This document shows positions 50,484 to 59,755 of a DNA stretch of 64,000 bases, one piece after another. This DNA comes from CAZGUX01 sp964529305 (GTDB lineage: Bacteria > Acidobacteriota > Terriglobia > Bryobacterales > Bryobacteraceae), in assembly GCA_964529305.1 (NCBI GenBank), contig CAZGUX010000177.1, forward strand, positions 1-64,000, read 5' to 3'. Made by a program: the position numbers and the translations under genes. Positions within the stretch are counted from its first letter, which is position 1. The number at the start of each line of letters is the position of its first letter. The notes below the pieces were generated by a model. That model worked only from the letters and a program-made list of their open reading frames with translations. It ran no database searches and was not told the DNA's origin.

Positions 50484-53033
50484 CTATTTGAACACACCCA
50501 ACAATCGGTCGAGAAAGCCCTTCTTGGGCTTCTTGGCCTTCTCGGGCGAGGCCTCCTCGCCCGGGTCCTGCTCTGCCGCGGCGGGCGCCGAGGCGCGACG
50601 TGGGCTTTGCGCAGGCGTCGGCGGAGGCGTCGAGGCAGCAACCTCCACAGGCTGAGCCGGCGCAGCAGGCTGGTCCCATCCGGCGACGTGCGTTACCGTC
50701 TGGCCGCCGCCGTGCAAAAAGCAGCGCTGCGACAACGGTTCGGTTCCCGCGATGTACACTTCCGTCCGGGTGGAGGGACAGTTCGGAGTGGCCGGTTGCC
50801 CGGAGAGCGGATCCACCTGGATGGTGGTGACCCCTTCCGGCGGTTCAAACGGCTTGGCGTCCCGATATTCCCTCAATTGGAGGGCCCGCTTCATGAACTC
50901 GGACCAGATCGGCAACGCGGATTTGTCGCCCGTCAGCCCCAGATCGGCGTTGTCGTCAAAGCCCACCCACACCACACACATCAACTCCGAGGTGAATCCC
51001 GAAAACCAGCCGTCCTTGGAACTCCCGGTCTTCCCGGCGACCGGTACCGTGATCCCCCGCGACCGGATGCCGGCGGCGGTCCCACTCCGGGTCACCTCCT
51101 CGAGCATGCTCGTCATGATGTAGACCACTCGCGGGTCCAGCACCTGGCGCGTTTCCGGCTTGTGCGTGAACAGTACGCTGTTGTTGCTGGCGCGCACCGT
51201 GGTGATCCAGTGCGGCTTCACAAACATCCCGTTGTTCGAGAAGATCGTGTACGCGCCGGCAACTTCGATCGGAGTCACCTCGTAGGCGCCAAGGGCAATT
51301 GCGGGCGTTGGCTTGATGTCGTAATTCATGCCGGCCTGCTTGGCCAGTTCCACCACATGCTCATAACCGACCATCTCGGCAAGCTTGACGGTAGGCACGT
51401 TCAGCGACTTCGCCATCGCCTGCCGTAGTGTCACTTCTCCGTTGTACTTATCGCCGAAATTGCCTGGTTCGTAAGGCTTGTCGTCGAACCAGAACGTGGT
51501 GGGCTCGTCCAGAAGCCGAGTCGACGGAGTCAGGATCTCCCTCGCCCCCTCCTGAAGCGCGGAATTGATGGCGACGGTATAGACGAATGGCTTGAATGCC
51601 GACCCGGGCTGCCGCTTCGCCAGCGTCCGGTTGAGCTGGCTGATTCCGTAGTTGCGGCCGCCCACCAGCGCCTTGACTTCTCCCGTATGAGGATCCATGG
51701 CCACGAGGGCCGCCTGCGCCTCCGGCACCGCGCGTCCCTTGAAACGCTTCTGCTTTCTGAGCAGTTGATCGACGTTCTCCATGCCGATCTGCACGGCCTC
51801 CACCGCCGCGTGCTGCAGGTTCGCGTCCAGCGTCGTGTAGATGCGGTAAGCGTCGGCCCGGAAGTCCCGGTCCTGGAAGCGGCTCTGCAACTCGTCGTTC
51901 ACCAGGTCGACGAAATACGGCGCTTCACTCGACTCCACCGCGCCGGGCGCCAGTTTCAACGGCGCCTGCGTGGCCAATGCATACTCCCGGTCCGTGATGT
52001 ACCCGTTCGACCTCATCAGGGACAGCACGACATTGCGCCGTTCCTTCATCCGCTCCGGATGACGGAACGGGTTGTAATAACTTGGCAACTGAATCAGGCC
52101 GGCCAGCATCGCCGCTTCGGGCAGATCGATCTGGCGAATGTCTTTGCCGAAGTACGCCTGCGCCGCCTGCCCGATGCCGGCGATGGCAAAACTGCCGCGC
52201 CGCCCCAGGTCGACGTTGTTCGCGTAGTATTCGAAGATCTCTTTCTTGGTCAGGCGCTGTTCCAGTTGGAGCGTGATCAAAACCTCCGCGGCCTTGCGCT
52301 TCCAACTCTTGCTTTGGTTCAGCCAGAACCCCCGCGCCAGTTGCATGCTGAGCGTCGAGGCGCCCTCTTTCTTGTAGCCTTCCCGCAAATCGACGTACGC
52401 GGCCTTCGCGATCCGCAGAGGGTCGAATCCCGAGTGCTGGAAAAACCGCTTGTCTTCCACCGAGATCACCGCGTTCACCAGCACCGGCGGGATATCTTCA
52501 AAGTTCACCAGGCGCCGTTTCTCGCGTTTGCGATCCGACAGGTTGGTGATCAACTCGGGCTCGACCAGATATTGGGTTCGCCGCGTGTTGTCCTGCGCGG
52601 AGACAATTCCCTTCACCCGATGATCGACAATCTGCAGAACCGCCGCTTCCTGCTGCAGAGCGTCCGGTCCCGGGAAGACTTCGATCGCGTCATTGCGGAG
52701 GTGATACCAACCCGTGCGGTTGTTCCGGGATTCGCCGTAGCCGGCCCGGCGCAGCATCGCGATGGCTTCCGGCGTGGACAGGATATCCCCCACGGAAACC
52801 ACCCGGGGAGCGGCGTAGATCTTGGAGGTACGGGCGAACGGTCCCACCGACAGCTTCTGGTCGATGAGCTTGGCGTATTTGACGTAGAAGTGGGTGAGGG
52901 TCGCGCCCGCGGCCACTAAGGCCACCAGCATCAGGCTGAACACGATCTTGCCGGCCCGGCTGAAAACAAACTTGCCCAGCCGCGTACCCGACTTGACCTT
53001 GACCTTTCTCCCGGGCATGCTCCCCATGTTCAT
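50484..53033 (-). CDS. Class A penicillin-binding protein (PBP1B-like)
   Basis: 849 residues, bifunctional peptidoglycan synthase. One membrane helix (about 28-48), a small UB2H-like domain (about 65-155), a glycosyltransferase domain with catalytic Glu193 (VEDKRFFQHSG), a transpeptidase domain with the SxxK motif near 476 (PGSAFKPF), SxN (KSLNVP) and KTG near 667 (KTGSSKDGW), and a Pro/Ala-rich C-terminal tail ending in a basic stretch. It acts at the inner membrane. It is the fourth gene of a six-gene operon with uncharacterised envelope and TPR proteins. Confidence 0.93.
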   Translation of the reverse strand: MNMGSMPGRKVKVKSGTRLGKFVFSRAGKIVFSLMLVALVAAGATLTHFYVKYAKLIDQKLSVGPFARTSKIYAAPRVVSVGDILSTPEAIAMLRRAGYGESRNNRTGWYHLRNDAIEVFPGPDALQQEAAVLQIVDHRVKGIVSAQDNTRRTQYLVEPELITNLSDRKREKRRLVNFEDIPPVLVNAVISVEDKRFFQHSGFDPLRIAKAAYVDLREGYKKEGASTLSMQLARGFWLNQSKSWKRKAAEVLITLQLEQRLTKKEIFEYYANNVDLGRRGSFAIAGIGQAAQAYFGKDIRQIDLPEAAMLAGLIQLPSYYNPFRHPERMKERRNVVLSLMRSNGYITDREYALATQAPLKLAPGAVESSEAPYFVDLVNDELQSRFQDRDFRADAYRIYTTLDANLQHAAVEAVQIGMENVDQLLRKQKRFKGRAVPEAQAALVAMDPHTGEVKALVGGRNYGISQLNRTLAKRQPGSAFKPFVYTVAINSALQEGAREILTPSTRLLDEPTTFWFDDKPYEPGNFGDKYNGEVTLRQAMAKSLNVPTVKLAEMVGYEHVVELAKQAGMNYDIKPTPAIALGAYEVTPIEVAGAYTIFSNNGMFVKPHWITTVRASNNSVLFTHKPETRQVLDPRVVYIMTSMLEEVTRSGTAAGIRSRGITVPVAGKTGSSKDGWFSGFTSELMCVVWVGFDDNADLGLTGDKSALPIWSEFMKRALQLREYRDAKPFEPPEGVTTIQVDPLSGQPATPNCPSTRTEVYIAGTEPLSQRCFLHGGGQTVTHVAGWDQPAAPAQPVEVAASTPPPTPAQSPRRASAPAAAEQDPGEEASPEKAKKPKKGFLDRLLGVFK

Positions 53034-53045
53034 CTTCGCACACGG

Positions 53046-53447
53046 TCAACGGCCGCCCGCGCCCGGATAGAAATGCAGATCCACGCGATACGGCCCTACC
53101 GACGTGGGGACCGTGTACCTGACCTCGATGCGAAGCCGGTCCCCTGCCCGGTCGATCAGCACGTGATTTGCCTTTACCGGAAGGCCCAGGTTTTGAGCCT
53201 CTTGCACCACCTGGATGCGCAGCATCGCGTCCGGCCGTGTCTGGCTGTCCTCGCGTTGTGCCAGTTCTGCCACGAATCGCTGGAGTTGGACGTTACGGAT
53301 GTAAACAGGGAGCAGCGAGCCGCCAAGGATGAGGAGCACCACGACGATCAACAGGGCCGCCGCGAACCGGATGCGCTTCTGCACTCCTCCCGATTGTAGC
53401 TGTGTGCCGCGGTCGCCTGGAATCGTCGGCCCCGCCGCCCGCTTCAC
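53046..53447 (-). CDS. Small single-pass membrane protein
   Basis: 133 residues. One membrane helix (about 25-46, IRFAAALLIVVVLLILGGSL), then an extracytoplasmic domain of about 85 residues ending with DLHFYPGAG. Its ATG overlaps the upstream stop codon (ATGA), and it ends 12 bases before the PBP gene. It resembles DUF4845-like proteins in layout only. No function known. Confidence 0.65.
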   Translation of the reverse strand: MKRAAGPTIPGDRGTQLQSGGVQKRIRFAAALLIVVVLLILGGSLLPVYIRNVQLQRFVAELAQREDSQTRPDAMLRIQVVQEAQNLGLPVKANHVLIDRAGDRLRIEVRYTVPTSVGPYRVDLHFYPGAGGR

Positions 53448-55090
53448 TCCACGCGCAGCATTTCGGTCACGTCTATGTTGGGCCGGTCCGTGTTGTTCGT
53501 CCCAACAGGCTGGTCCGATCCCAAGGGCCGCCAGTAGTAGTTGAAGCCGGCGGCGGCTTCAAACTCTTCGTTAGTGTAAGGATCGCGTACCCGCTGCACT
53601 CCTCGAGTGGCGTCGGAGAAGTTCTGATGGGTCCGGTCCTGCGTCCGCTGCTGGTTCCAGTAGGAGTCGCTGTAGAGCTTGGCGATCTGCCGTGAAGTGT
53701 CGGAAACGATGCCGCTCACCGCTCCCGTGGTTCGCTGCTGGGCCGCGGCCCATTGCGGGTTGACTTGCAGCGTCTCGAGCAGTCTCCCCACCACCGTGTT
53801 CACGGTCGCCGTTTGATCTCGAGGGGCAAGATAGGCAACCAGAGTCGTCACGTACCACTGCGTCATTCCCATCATGGTGGTGCGGGTGGTGCCCGCCAAT
53901 ACGTTTGCCGCCACTGGTTCCCCGCCTCGGTTGCACTCGAGCGAGACCTCGCCGGCCGTGTATTGCTGGCTCATTCCAGGTCCGTTTTGCAAGCCCCGCC
54001 CCGCGATAGCTTCCAGGTCGGGCCGCTGCCGCTGATCGGCCACCCGGCACCCGCTTCCAGCAAACCGGGAGGCATAGCCTTGCGCGAACGCCAGCCCCGG
54101 CTGGTATCGGGCCACCATCAGGTTCGTTCCGTAGCCCGGGCTGTACCAGGTACCTTCCCGCATGGGAACCGCCATGCCGTTCGGATCGGCGAACGGCGGA
54201 ATCTGCGCGTCCCCCGCCTGGATCGTGATCCGCCCGTCGGGTGACTGCAACCGCAGGTGCATCCGGACGTCCACCGCGCTGGCGCGGGCGAGTCCACCTT
54301 GGGCCTTCCACCCCGCGGGAACCTGCACCTGGAACGACCCTTCCTTCGGGTCCGTAAACGTCGTGAACGCCATCCTCGGCGACACGGGCGCCGGGGGCGT
54401 TTCGCTCGCCGCGCGCGCCGTCCTGCGGAACGATTGGGCAATCCTGGCCATCTCCTGCTTGCGAACGTCAAACTCCGCCGCGGGAGCGGACATCAGGAAC
54501 ATCATGCCGCTGCCTCGATCGATCGAGCACAAAATGGCCGCCCGGCCCTCGCCGCCCTCATAGGCGAAGGCGCCGGCCGCCTCGTCGGGGGCCGTTCTCA
54601 CCTGGCGCAGCGACGTCACGCGAGCCCCGGAGAACATCGATCCCTGCTGCCCGGTCATTTTCCGGATCCAGTCGGCCGCCTTGACCCCGTTCCGCTCGAA
54701 GAAGCCGTGAATCATCACGAACGAACCACCCGGGTGTCGAACCAGCACGGTTTGAGGCCTGGGCGTCTCGACGGTCCAGCCTTCCGGATGTGCGATTTCG
54801 AAGCCAGCCGGATTCGCCGTTCGAACCCACTTCGCGTCCGCCGCCACGGGCACAGGCGCGGATACGGGTTCTTTCGCTCGAAGCTGCTCTTGATCTTGTG
54901 CGTTCGGGTCAGCGAACGCGATCGCGCGGGAGGAGGGGACGGAGGGGGCCGCGATCGAGCTTGCACCGGGCGTCGCCGGTTTCTCCAAACCTTTTTCTTG
55001 CACCTGTGTGCTCACGAGGAGCACGCCCACCGCAACGGCTGCGCCGGCAATGGCGGCGGCTGCTGGAATCAGGATGTTCTTCGCTGTCAT
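53444..55090 (-). CDS. Uncharacterised envelope protein with two related modules
   Basis: 548 residues. N-terminal membrane anchor or signal (LIPAAAAIAGAAVAVGVLL), a Pro/Ala-rich linker, then two domains of similar layout, each starting with a region like FEIAHPEGWTVETP or SFQVQVPAGWKAQGG, and a C-terminal tail. Each module resembles the outer-membrane-associated PsbP-like or lipoprotein YbbB-type folds only weakly. Located in the PBP operon, likely periplasmic. Function unknown. Confidence 0.6.
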   Translation of the reverse strand: MTAKNILIPAAAAIAGAAVAVGVLLVSTQVQEKGLEKPATPGASSIAAPSVPSSRAIAFADPNAQDQEQLRAKEPVSAPVPVAADAKWVRTANPAGFEIAHPEGWTVETPRPQTVLVRHPGGSFVMIHGFFERNGVKAADWIRKMTGQQGSMFSGARVTSLRQVRTAPDEAAGAFAYEGGEGRAAILCSIDRGSGMMFLMSAPAAEFDVRKQEMARIAQSFRRTARAASETPPAPVSPRMAFTTFTDPKEGSFQVQVPAGWKAQGGLARASAVDVRMHLRLQSPDGRITIQAGDAQIPPFADPNGMAVPMREGTWYSPGYGTNLMVARYQPGLAFAQGYASRFAGSGCRVADQRQRPDLEAIAGRGLQNGPGMSQQYTAGEVSLECNRGGEPVAANVLAGTTRTTMMGMTQWYVTTLVAYLAPRDQTATVNTVVGRLLETLQVNPQWAAAQQRTTGAVSGIVSDTSRQIAKLYSDSYWNQQRTQDRTHQNFSDATRGVQRVRDPYTNEEFEAAAGFNYYWRPLGSDQPVGTNNTDRPNIDVTEMLRVE

Positions 55091-55101
55091 GGTGCCTCTC
55101 C

Positions 55102-55818
55102 TCAGTGCGACCTCGGCCGCCGGCGCATCATCAGTCTGCCCAGATAGTAGAGGTTGGCCACCAGGGCCACCGCACTACTCACCAGCCCCGCCCGATCAAG
55201 CCACCCGAGAAGCAGGGACCCGGTGGGGGTCGACTGGTAGTGCGCAATCAGGACGCCGGCCAGCGCTGCTGACCCGGTGAGGATGATGATCGCCCAGCGT
55301 TGAGCTTTGGTCAACTGCCGGCCGGACTTTCGAGGGCGTGCCTGCGACTCCACGGCGATCACCTCGGACCAGGGAGCGTTCTGCAATTGCCGCTCGATCA
55401 CCTCGGCGACCCTTTCCGGATGGGAGCAAATGCTTCTCGTCAGAATGTGGTTGCCCTGCTCCGTCTCGACGGTAAACTCTTCCACGGCCGTGCCCGTATA
55501 TTCAATCCATCGGGCTGTCACTCCCCGAACCGACGCCCACGGGATGGACACCGGGATGCCTTTCCGCAGCCAGCCTCGATTCCATCTCGGAATGTCGAAG
55601 AGCACACCGTCTTCGCTCAACACCACCCGGCCGCGGGCGATGAGCCAGGCCATCCGCAGCGCCCATCCGCCGAGAGGACCCAGGATGAGCGTGACCAGCA
55701 ACCCCGCCCAGCCCGCCACCGCGGGGATGACGCTGCTCAGAAGCAACATCCACGCGCCCAGTGCGACGAAGGTCACGACGATCGCTCGGCGGGGACGAAA
55801 CGTGAGAGTCGAAGTCAT
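55102..55818 (-). CDS. Four-helix membrane protein with a central soluble domain
   Basis: 238 residues. Two N-terminal membrane helices (about 12-32 and 36-58), a soluble beta-rich domain (about 65-145; VLSEDGVLFDIPRW suggests a bacterial PH-like domain), then two C-terminal helices (about 170-190 and 203-225). First gene of the six-gene operon ending at 47871. Function unknown; a role in envelope signalling or membrane-domain scaffolding is inferred from the neighbours. Confidence 0.65.
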   Translation of the reverse strand: MTSTLTFRPRRAIVVTFVALGAWMLLLSSVIPAVAGWAGLLVTLILGPLGGWALRMAWLIARGRVVLSEDGVLFDIPRWNRGWLRKGIPVSIPWASVRGVTARWIEYTGTAVEEFTVETEQGNHILTRSICSHPERVAEVIERQLQNAPWSEVIAVESQARPRKSGRQLTKAQRWAIIILTGSAALAGVLIAHYQSTPTGSLLLGWLDRAGLVSSAVALVANLYYLGRLMMRRRPRSH

Positions 55819-56462
55819 GGGTATCTACCCCATCAGCGGAAGAATCCGGCAGAATAGCTCACCCACACGAGGGCTCTTCCCCCGCCGGTCTCGTTGAACC
55901 CACGTAAGCCCCTCATTGGCTCGTGGTGTCAAGACTGGACGGCCCCTGTCCTCCCATCGCCGAGGGCGGCCGCAACGACGCGTCGAGCGGAGCCAGCCGG
56001 CAGGGCGATGCCGGATCGTCGAGCGCTCGCAGAAGTTGCACCCGCGCGTTTGCCGGGGGATGGGATAGGGCCCAGTCTGTGGGCGTGGTCGCTCGTGCGC
56101 AAGTGGTTGATTGGATTCTAGTGTGGATCAGGGAAACCGGGAAACGCGTTGGACGGCCCCGGTCCCCCATGCCATCCCCGCCACCGAATGCACCCGCCTC
56201 CCCGCCGCCTTCCTCGACGAGGAGCGCCGCTCCATCTGCGAATGGTGGTTCCGCCAGGAGGCGGCGGCGTTCGAACAGGCCGGCGCTGAGCGGGACGAAT
56301 TCACAGGGGGGGATCTCTTATGCTTGCTTCCTAAAGCCGCCACCTTGAACCGCGACCATGGCTCTCATGCGAAGTCCCCCCGGGGCAGGAGAAAGCCAGG
56401 ATCCGGAAACCAGCACGGGCTGGCGGGAGATTTCTAGAGAGACAATTCATCGGAAACCAGCT
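55819..56462. other. Island edge: gene-poor region
   Basis: About 640 bases with no gene I can support. Two near-identical 16-base stretches are seen (TGGACGGCCCC-T/G-GTCC at 55936-55951 and 56150-56165). The segment around 56210-56290 encodes one short frame with SICEWWFRQEAAAFEQAG that could be a gene remnant, but no start, family or length supports it. Confidence 0.4.
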
Positions 56463-57173
56463 ATGTCTTGTTGTGAACCGTCGAAAAGCAACTGGCGTAC
56501 CCCCAGATTGGGCAGAGTATTCATCAGTCTCCTGTTTCTTGGGCTGCAGTCGAGCATTGAGCCCGTCGGAGGACAAACTTTGGCCTCGTCGACTCCAGCT
56601 AAGGAGCACGTCTACCTGGGCGACCGGCTCCTTGCCACGGAGAATCAGAAGTGCCACTTCACGTTTGCGCCCCTCGGCGCAGTGAATCCGGGCGGCTACG
56701 TGGAATATGTGCAGAATCTGGCGGCAGTCGAGCCGACATGCTCCTGGTCTGCGACGCGAAACCCCGCTTCGTGGATCGACTTGAATTCCGCATCCACCGG
56801 CCAGGGAACAGCGGACATTCGAATCTACATCCGTAGCACCAACGCCGGCCCCATCTCGGAATTTGGCGCACCAGTCAAGTACGACATTCCTCGCAGCGGG
56901 TCCGTCACCGCAGGCGGTCAGAAGAACCGTTTCCTCCAAGGGCCCTACTACGGTCCCGAGTTCTGGTTTGACGACATGCCCTACGGCGACGACCGCTCCA
57001 CCTCCGGAACCTGCAACTACCTCATGCTCATGAAGCGTTACGGAATCAGCAACGGCTGCGGATCTCTCACGCTTTTCTGCCCGAACGATACGCTGACGAA
57101 GGCCCAGATGGCGACGTTCATGGTTCGTGCGATTGAGTACCCGAACAGCGAAACGTTCTCGTATGGAACGTAA
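56463..57173 (+). pseudogene. SLH/BACON-like exported protein, cut by IS66
   Basis: 236 residues from ATG 56463. Signal-like segment (LGRVFISLLFLGLQSS), a BACON-like repeat (CSWSATRNPASWIDLNS), then an SLH (S-layer homology) repeat ending CPNDTLTKAQMATFMVRA. The frame stops at TAA 57171-57173, which is part of the IS66 end GTAAGCG beginning at 57170. So the gene was interrupted during its SLH region and the stop codon is supplied by the insertion. It would otherwise carry further SLH repeats for cell-wall attachment. Confidence 0.7.
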
Positions 57174-57226
57174 GCGTATAGCGAACCCCTGTTGAGCGCC
57201 GGCGCCCATGCGGCGAAGATCGTTGC

Positions 57227-57604
57227 ATGGCACGCATGAACGGAGCAAGCAAAGAAAGCATCGAGCAGATGCTGAGCGCCTACAAGCAGAGCGGGCTGAC
57301 GCGCAGCCAGTACTGCCAGCGGCACGGCATCGCGGAAACCACGCTGGACTACTATCAGCGGCGGCTGCGTCAGTTGCGACAGCGAGAGGCCCTGGCAGCC
57401 ACGCCGGCCAACCAGCACGCGCCTGCCGTGCGAATGGCCCGGGTCCGGCTTTCCAACACCGCCGGCGGGAACGTTCACCAAACCCCGGCGCAGGCCCTCG
57501 GCTTCACCCTCGCACTGGCCAACGGCCGGCGGCTGGAGATCGCCGATTTCCACCGCAGCGAGCCGCTCCTGGCGCGATTGATCCGCCTGGTCGAGGAAGC
57601 CTGA
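57227..57604 (+). CDS. tnpA: IS66 family accessory protein TnpA
   Basis: 125 residues, typical for IS66 OrfA. It contains the early helix-turn-helix region with SGLTRSQYCQRHGIAETT and a basic tail leading to LLARLIRLVEEA. IS66 elements encode TnpA, TnpB and the TnpC transposase. It is followed four bases later by tnpB. It appears intact, but the element is not. Confidence 0.85.
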   Translation: MARMNGASKESIEQMLSAYKQSGLTRSQYCQRHGIAETTLDYYQRRLRQLRQREALAATPANQHAPAVRMARVRLSNTAGGNVHQTPAQALGFTLALANGRRLEIADFHRSEPLLARLIRLVEEA

Positions 57605-57607
57605 CCC

Positions 57608-57690
57608 ATGTTCGGGCTAAGCTTGGCCACGCGGATCTATGTGTGCCTCGATGCAGTGGACATGAGAAAAGGCTTCGACGGGCTGTACGG
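57608..57690 (+). pseudogene. tnpB: IS66 TnpB, truncated after 28 residues
   Basis: The start MFGLSLATRIYVCLDAVDMR and then KGFDGLYG match the first part of IS66 TnpB (PF05717; about 115 residues). After GLYG the frame leaves the family, so the breakpoint is at about 57690, where a 14-base tandem repeat begins. Not functional. Confidence 0.82.
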
Positions 57691-57717
57691 GACGGAAACC
57701 GGAGGACGGAAACCGGG
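57690..57717 (+). repeat. Two 14-base tandem repeats at the IS66/Rhs junction
   Basis: GGACGGAAACCGGA (57690-57703) is followed directly by GGACGGAAACCGGG (57704-57717), differing at one base. They sit exactly at the junction between tnpB and the Rhs-derived sequence. A related segment GGAAACCGGGAAACG occurs near 56131. Confidence 0.8.
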
Positions 57718-57844
57718 ACATGAACAAATTACCTGTTTTCATCCGCCAAGGACTGGCGCCTATGGAAGTCGCTGTACAGCCGGCAGGTGTCGCACCAAAT
57801 TCGGGAATTCGTAGCCGTCCCCGTTTCCCCTCATCGACCCTCGA

Positions 57845-59755
57845 CCCGCCGTTACGCTACTGGACGTACGGACCGGTTGGCGACCCGGCGGGGTTCCGTG
57901 GCAGACTGAAAGTCGCGGTGGCCGACGGCTTGTCCATGACCGAATATCTGGGCTACGACTCGATGGGGCGGGTCACGCAATCGCGACAAGGGACGGCAGG
58001 CGTGTTCTACATGCTGAACTACACCTACAACCTGGCGGGCGGTCTGGAAACCCAGACCTACCCGTCCGGGCGCCAGACGAAAGCCTGTTACGACGCCTCT
58101 GGCCAGCCGGACAAGGTGGAGGGCAAGTCGCCGTGGAACTTGTCGCTGGATGCCGACTACCTGACCAGCGCTTCCTACGGCGTGCACGGGGCGCCGGAGA
58201 CGATGAACCGGGCCAACGGGACGGTGGAATCGCGGGGCTACGACCCGGCGACACTGCAACCCACGTCGGTGTCGCTGGCCAAGAGCGGCGCGAGCCTGCT
58301 GACCCTCGGCCTGTGCTATACCTGCGGCCTGGGCAACAACACCGGCAACGTGCGGCAGCAGACGATCACGATTCCGGGGGGAAGCTGGACGCAGAACTAC
58401 GGCTACGACGCCTACAACCGGTTGCAGACGGCGACGGAGTCGGGCGTGTGGTCGCAGACGTACGTGTACGACGGGTGGGGCAATCGGGCGGTGCTGGCGG
58501 GGAGTTGGGTACCGAACACGATGTGGACTCCGCAGACGCCGGGCACGGGCAGCGTGCCGTACGGGAGCAACAATCGCTGGACGGGCGCCATCTACGACAA
58601 CGCCGGGAATGTGACGCAGGTGGGAACGGCGGCAATGACGTACGACGGGGAGAGCCGGCAAAAGAGCGGGGGAGGCGCGACGTATTTCTACGATGCCGAC
58701 GGGCGGCGGGTGCAGCGGACGTACAACGGGGCGACGACGGTGTGGGTGTATGACGCGTTCGGGCGGCTGGCGGCGGAATATGCGGGTGCGGCGCAGCCGT
58801 CGTTGGGGCGCGTGTATGTGACCACGGATCATTTGGGCTCATCGCGGCTGGTGACGGCGCGGGACGGAGAGGTGGTGCGGCGGTACGACTACCTCCCGTT
58901 CGGCGAGCAGATCTTCGCGGGCACCGGCGGCCGGACGACGGCGATGAAGTACACCGATGGGCTGTTTGTCGATGGGCAGAAAGCGCGGTTCACCGGCAAG
59001 GAACGCGATGCCGAGACCGGCCTCGATTACTTCGGGGCTCGGTACATGTCGAGCGCGCAGGGGAGGTTTACGAGTCCGGACCCGCTCGACTGGTTGTCCT
59101 GGCAAAACGGGGACGATGATGACAAGGAGCAGTTCCAGCGTTCATCAGTGACCCGCAGAGCTTCAACAAGTACGCTTATGCGCGGAACAACCCGCTGAAG
59201 TACATCGACCCAACCGGCGAGGATTTCGAGCTTGCCGTGACCTTCACTGGCGACGCTACCGAGGAAGAGAAGGCCCGCATCTTGGCAGCGATCAGGCAGT
59301 ACTTGGTCAATCAGAAGATCGGCAATGTTGTTGTGCGCGACGCCGCAGTGAAGAGCGACAACAAGCGCACGTGGGGGCAGGCGTTCAAAGATCTGTTCAA
59401 CAAGGATTTCCAGTCCGTCACTGTAGACTTTGGACGGACCAGCTACAAGGATGCACAAGGGTACATCTTTGCTGGAGACATGACGGGCAAAGGCGATTTC
59501 GCCGATTTGCGCAAGAGTGACCCAGGCCAGTGGTCCAACATCATCGGGTGGAGAGTTCTCCACGAGAAGATCGCCCATGACCTCCAGATCGGATCCCCCT
59601 TCGATCAAGCTGGCGGCCTTGAAAAATACCAACTCGGCACTCTTGTGGGTGGAGCCTATGGCCGCGGACGCCCCGGAATTCCAGGACTTCACCCGATCGA
59701 TACCGGAAGGTTGCAGAACATTCTGGTACCCCGGAAGCGAAGCTATGGCCGATAG
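57845..59755 (+). pseudogene. 5'-truncated, frameshifted Rhs/YD-repeat protein with C-terminal domain
   Basis: Rhs core repeats (YGYDAYNRLQTATESGVW, YDNAGNVTQVGTAAMTYDGE) lead to the conserved end of the core (LGSSRLVTARDGEVVRRYDYLPFG, then GARYMSSAQGRFTSPDPL). The N-terminal part of the protein is missing. At about 59136-59140 the frame is lost by one base (TTC-CA-GCG where TTC-CAG-GCG is expected); after it the other frame continues as FISDPQSFNKYAYARNNPL and IDPTGEDFE, then a unique C-terminal domain of about 178 residues that stops at 59755. Rhs C-termini are often toxins or enzymes. Here the domain has HEKIAHDL, which would be a zinc HExxH if one residue were removed. Confidence 0.78.

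Larger units (their letters stand above)
57170..57690 (+). mobile_element. Truncated IS66-family element, left part
   Basis: The left end GTAAGCG matches IS66 family ends. Inside are intact tnpA (57227-57604) and the first 28 codons of tnpB. At about 57690 the sequence switches to a 14-base tandem repeat, then Rhs-derived sequence. tnpC and the right inverted repeat are missing from the window. The eight bases before the end (57162-57169) would be the target site; no second copy can be checked. Confidence 0.7.

Noticed and set aside
50468..50641. A 58-residue extension of the exported TPR protein
   Set aside because: It overlaps the C-terminus of the PBP gene in another frame and hides a clear signal peptide at 50467.
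55923..56437. Frames before the SLH protein, including SICEWWFRQEAAAF
   Set aside because: No start, no family, no length support, and no continuity with a real gene; listed only as a possible remnant.
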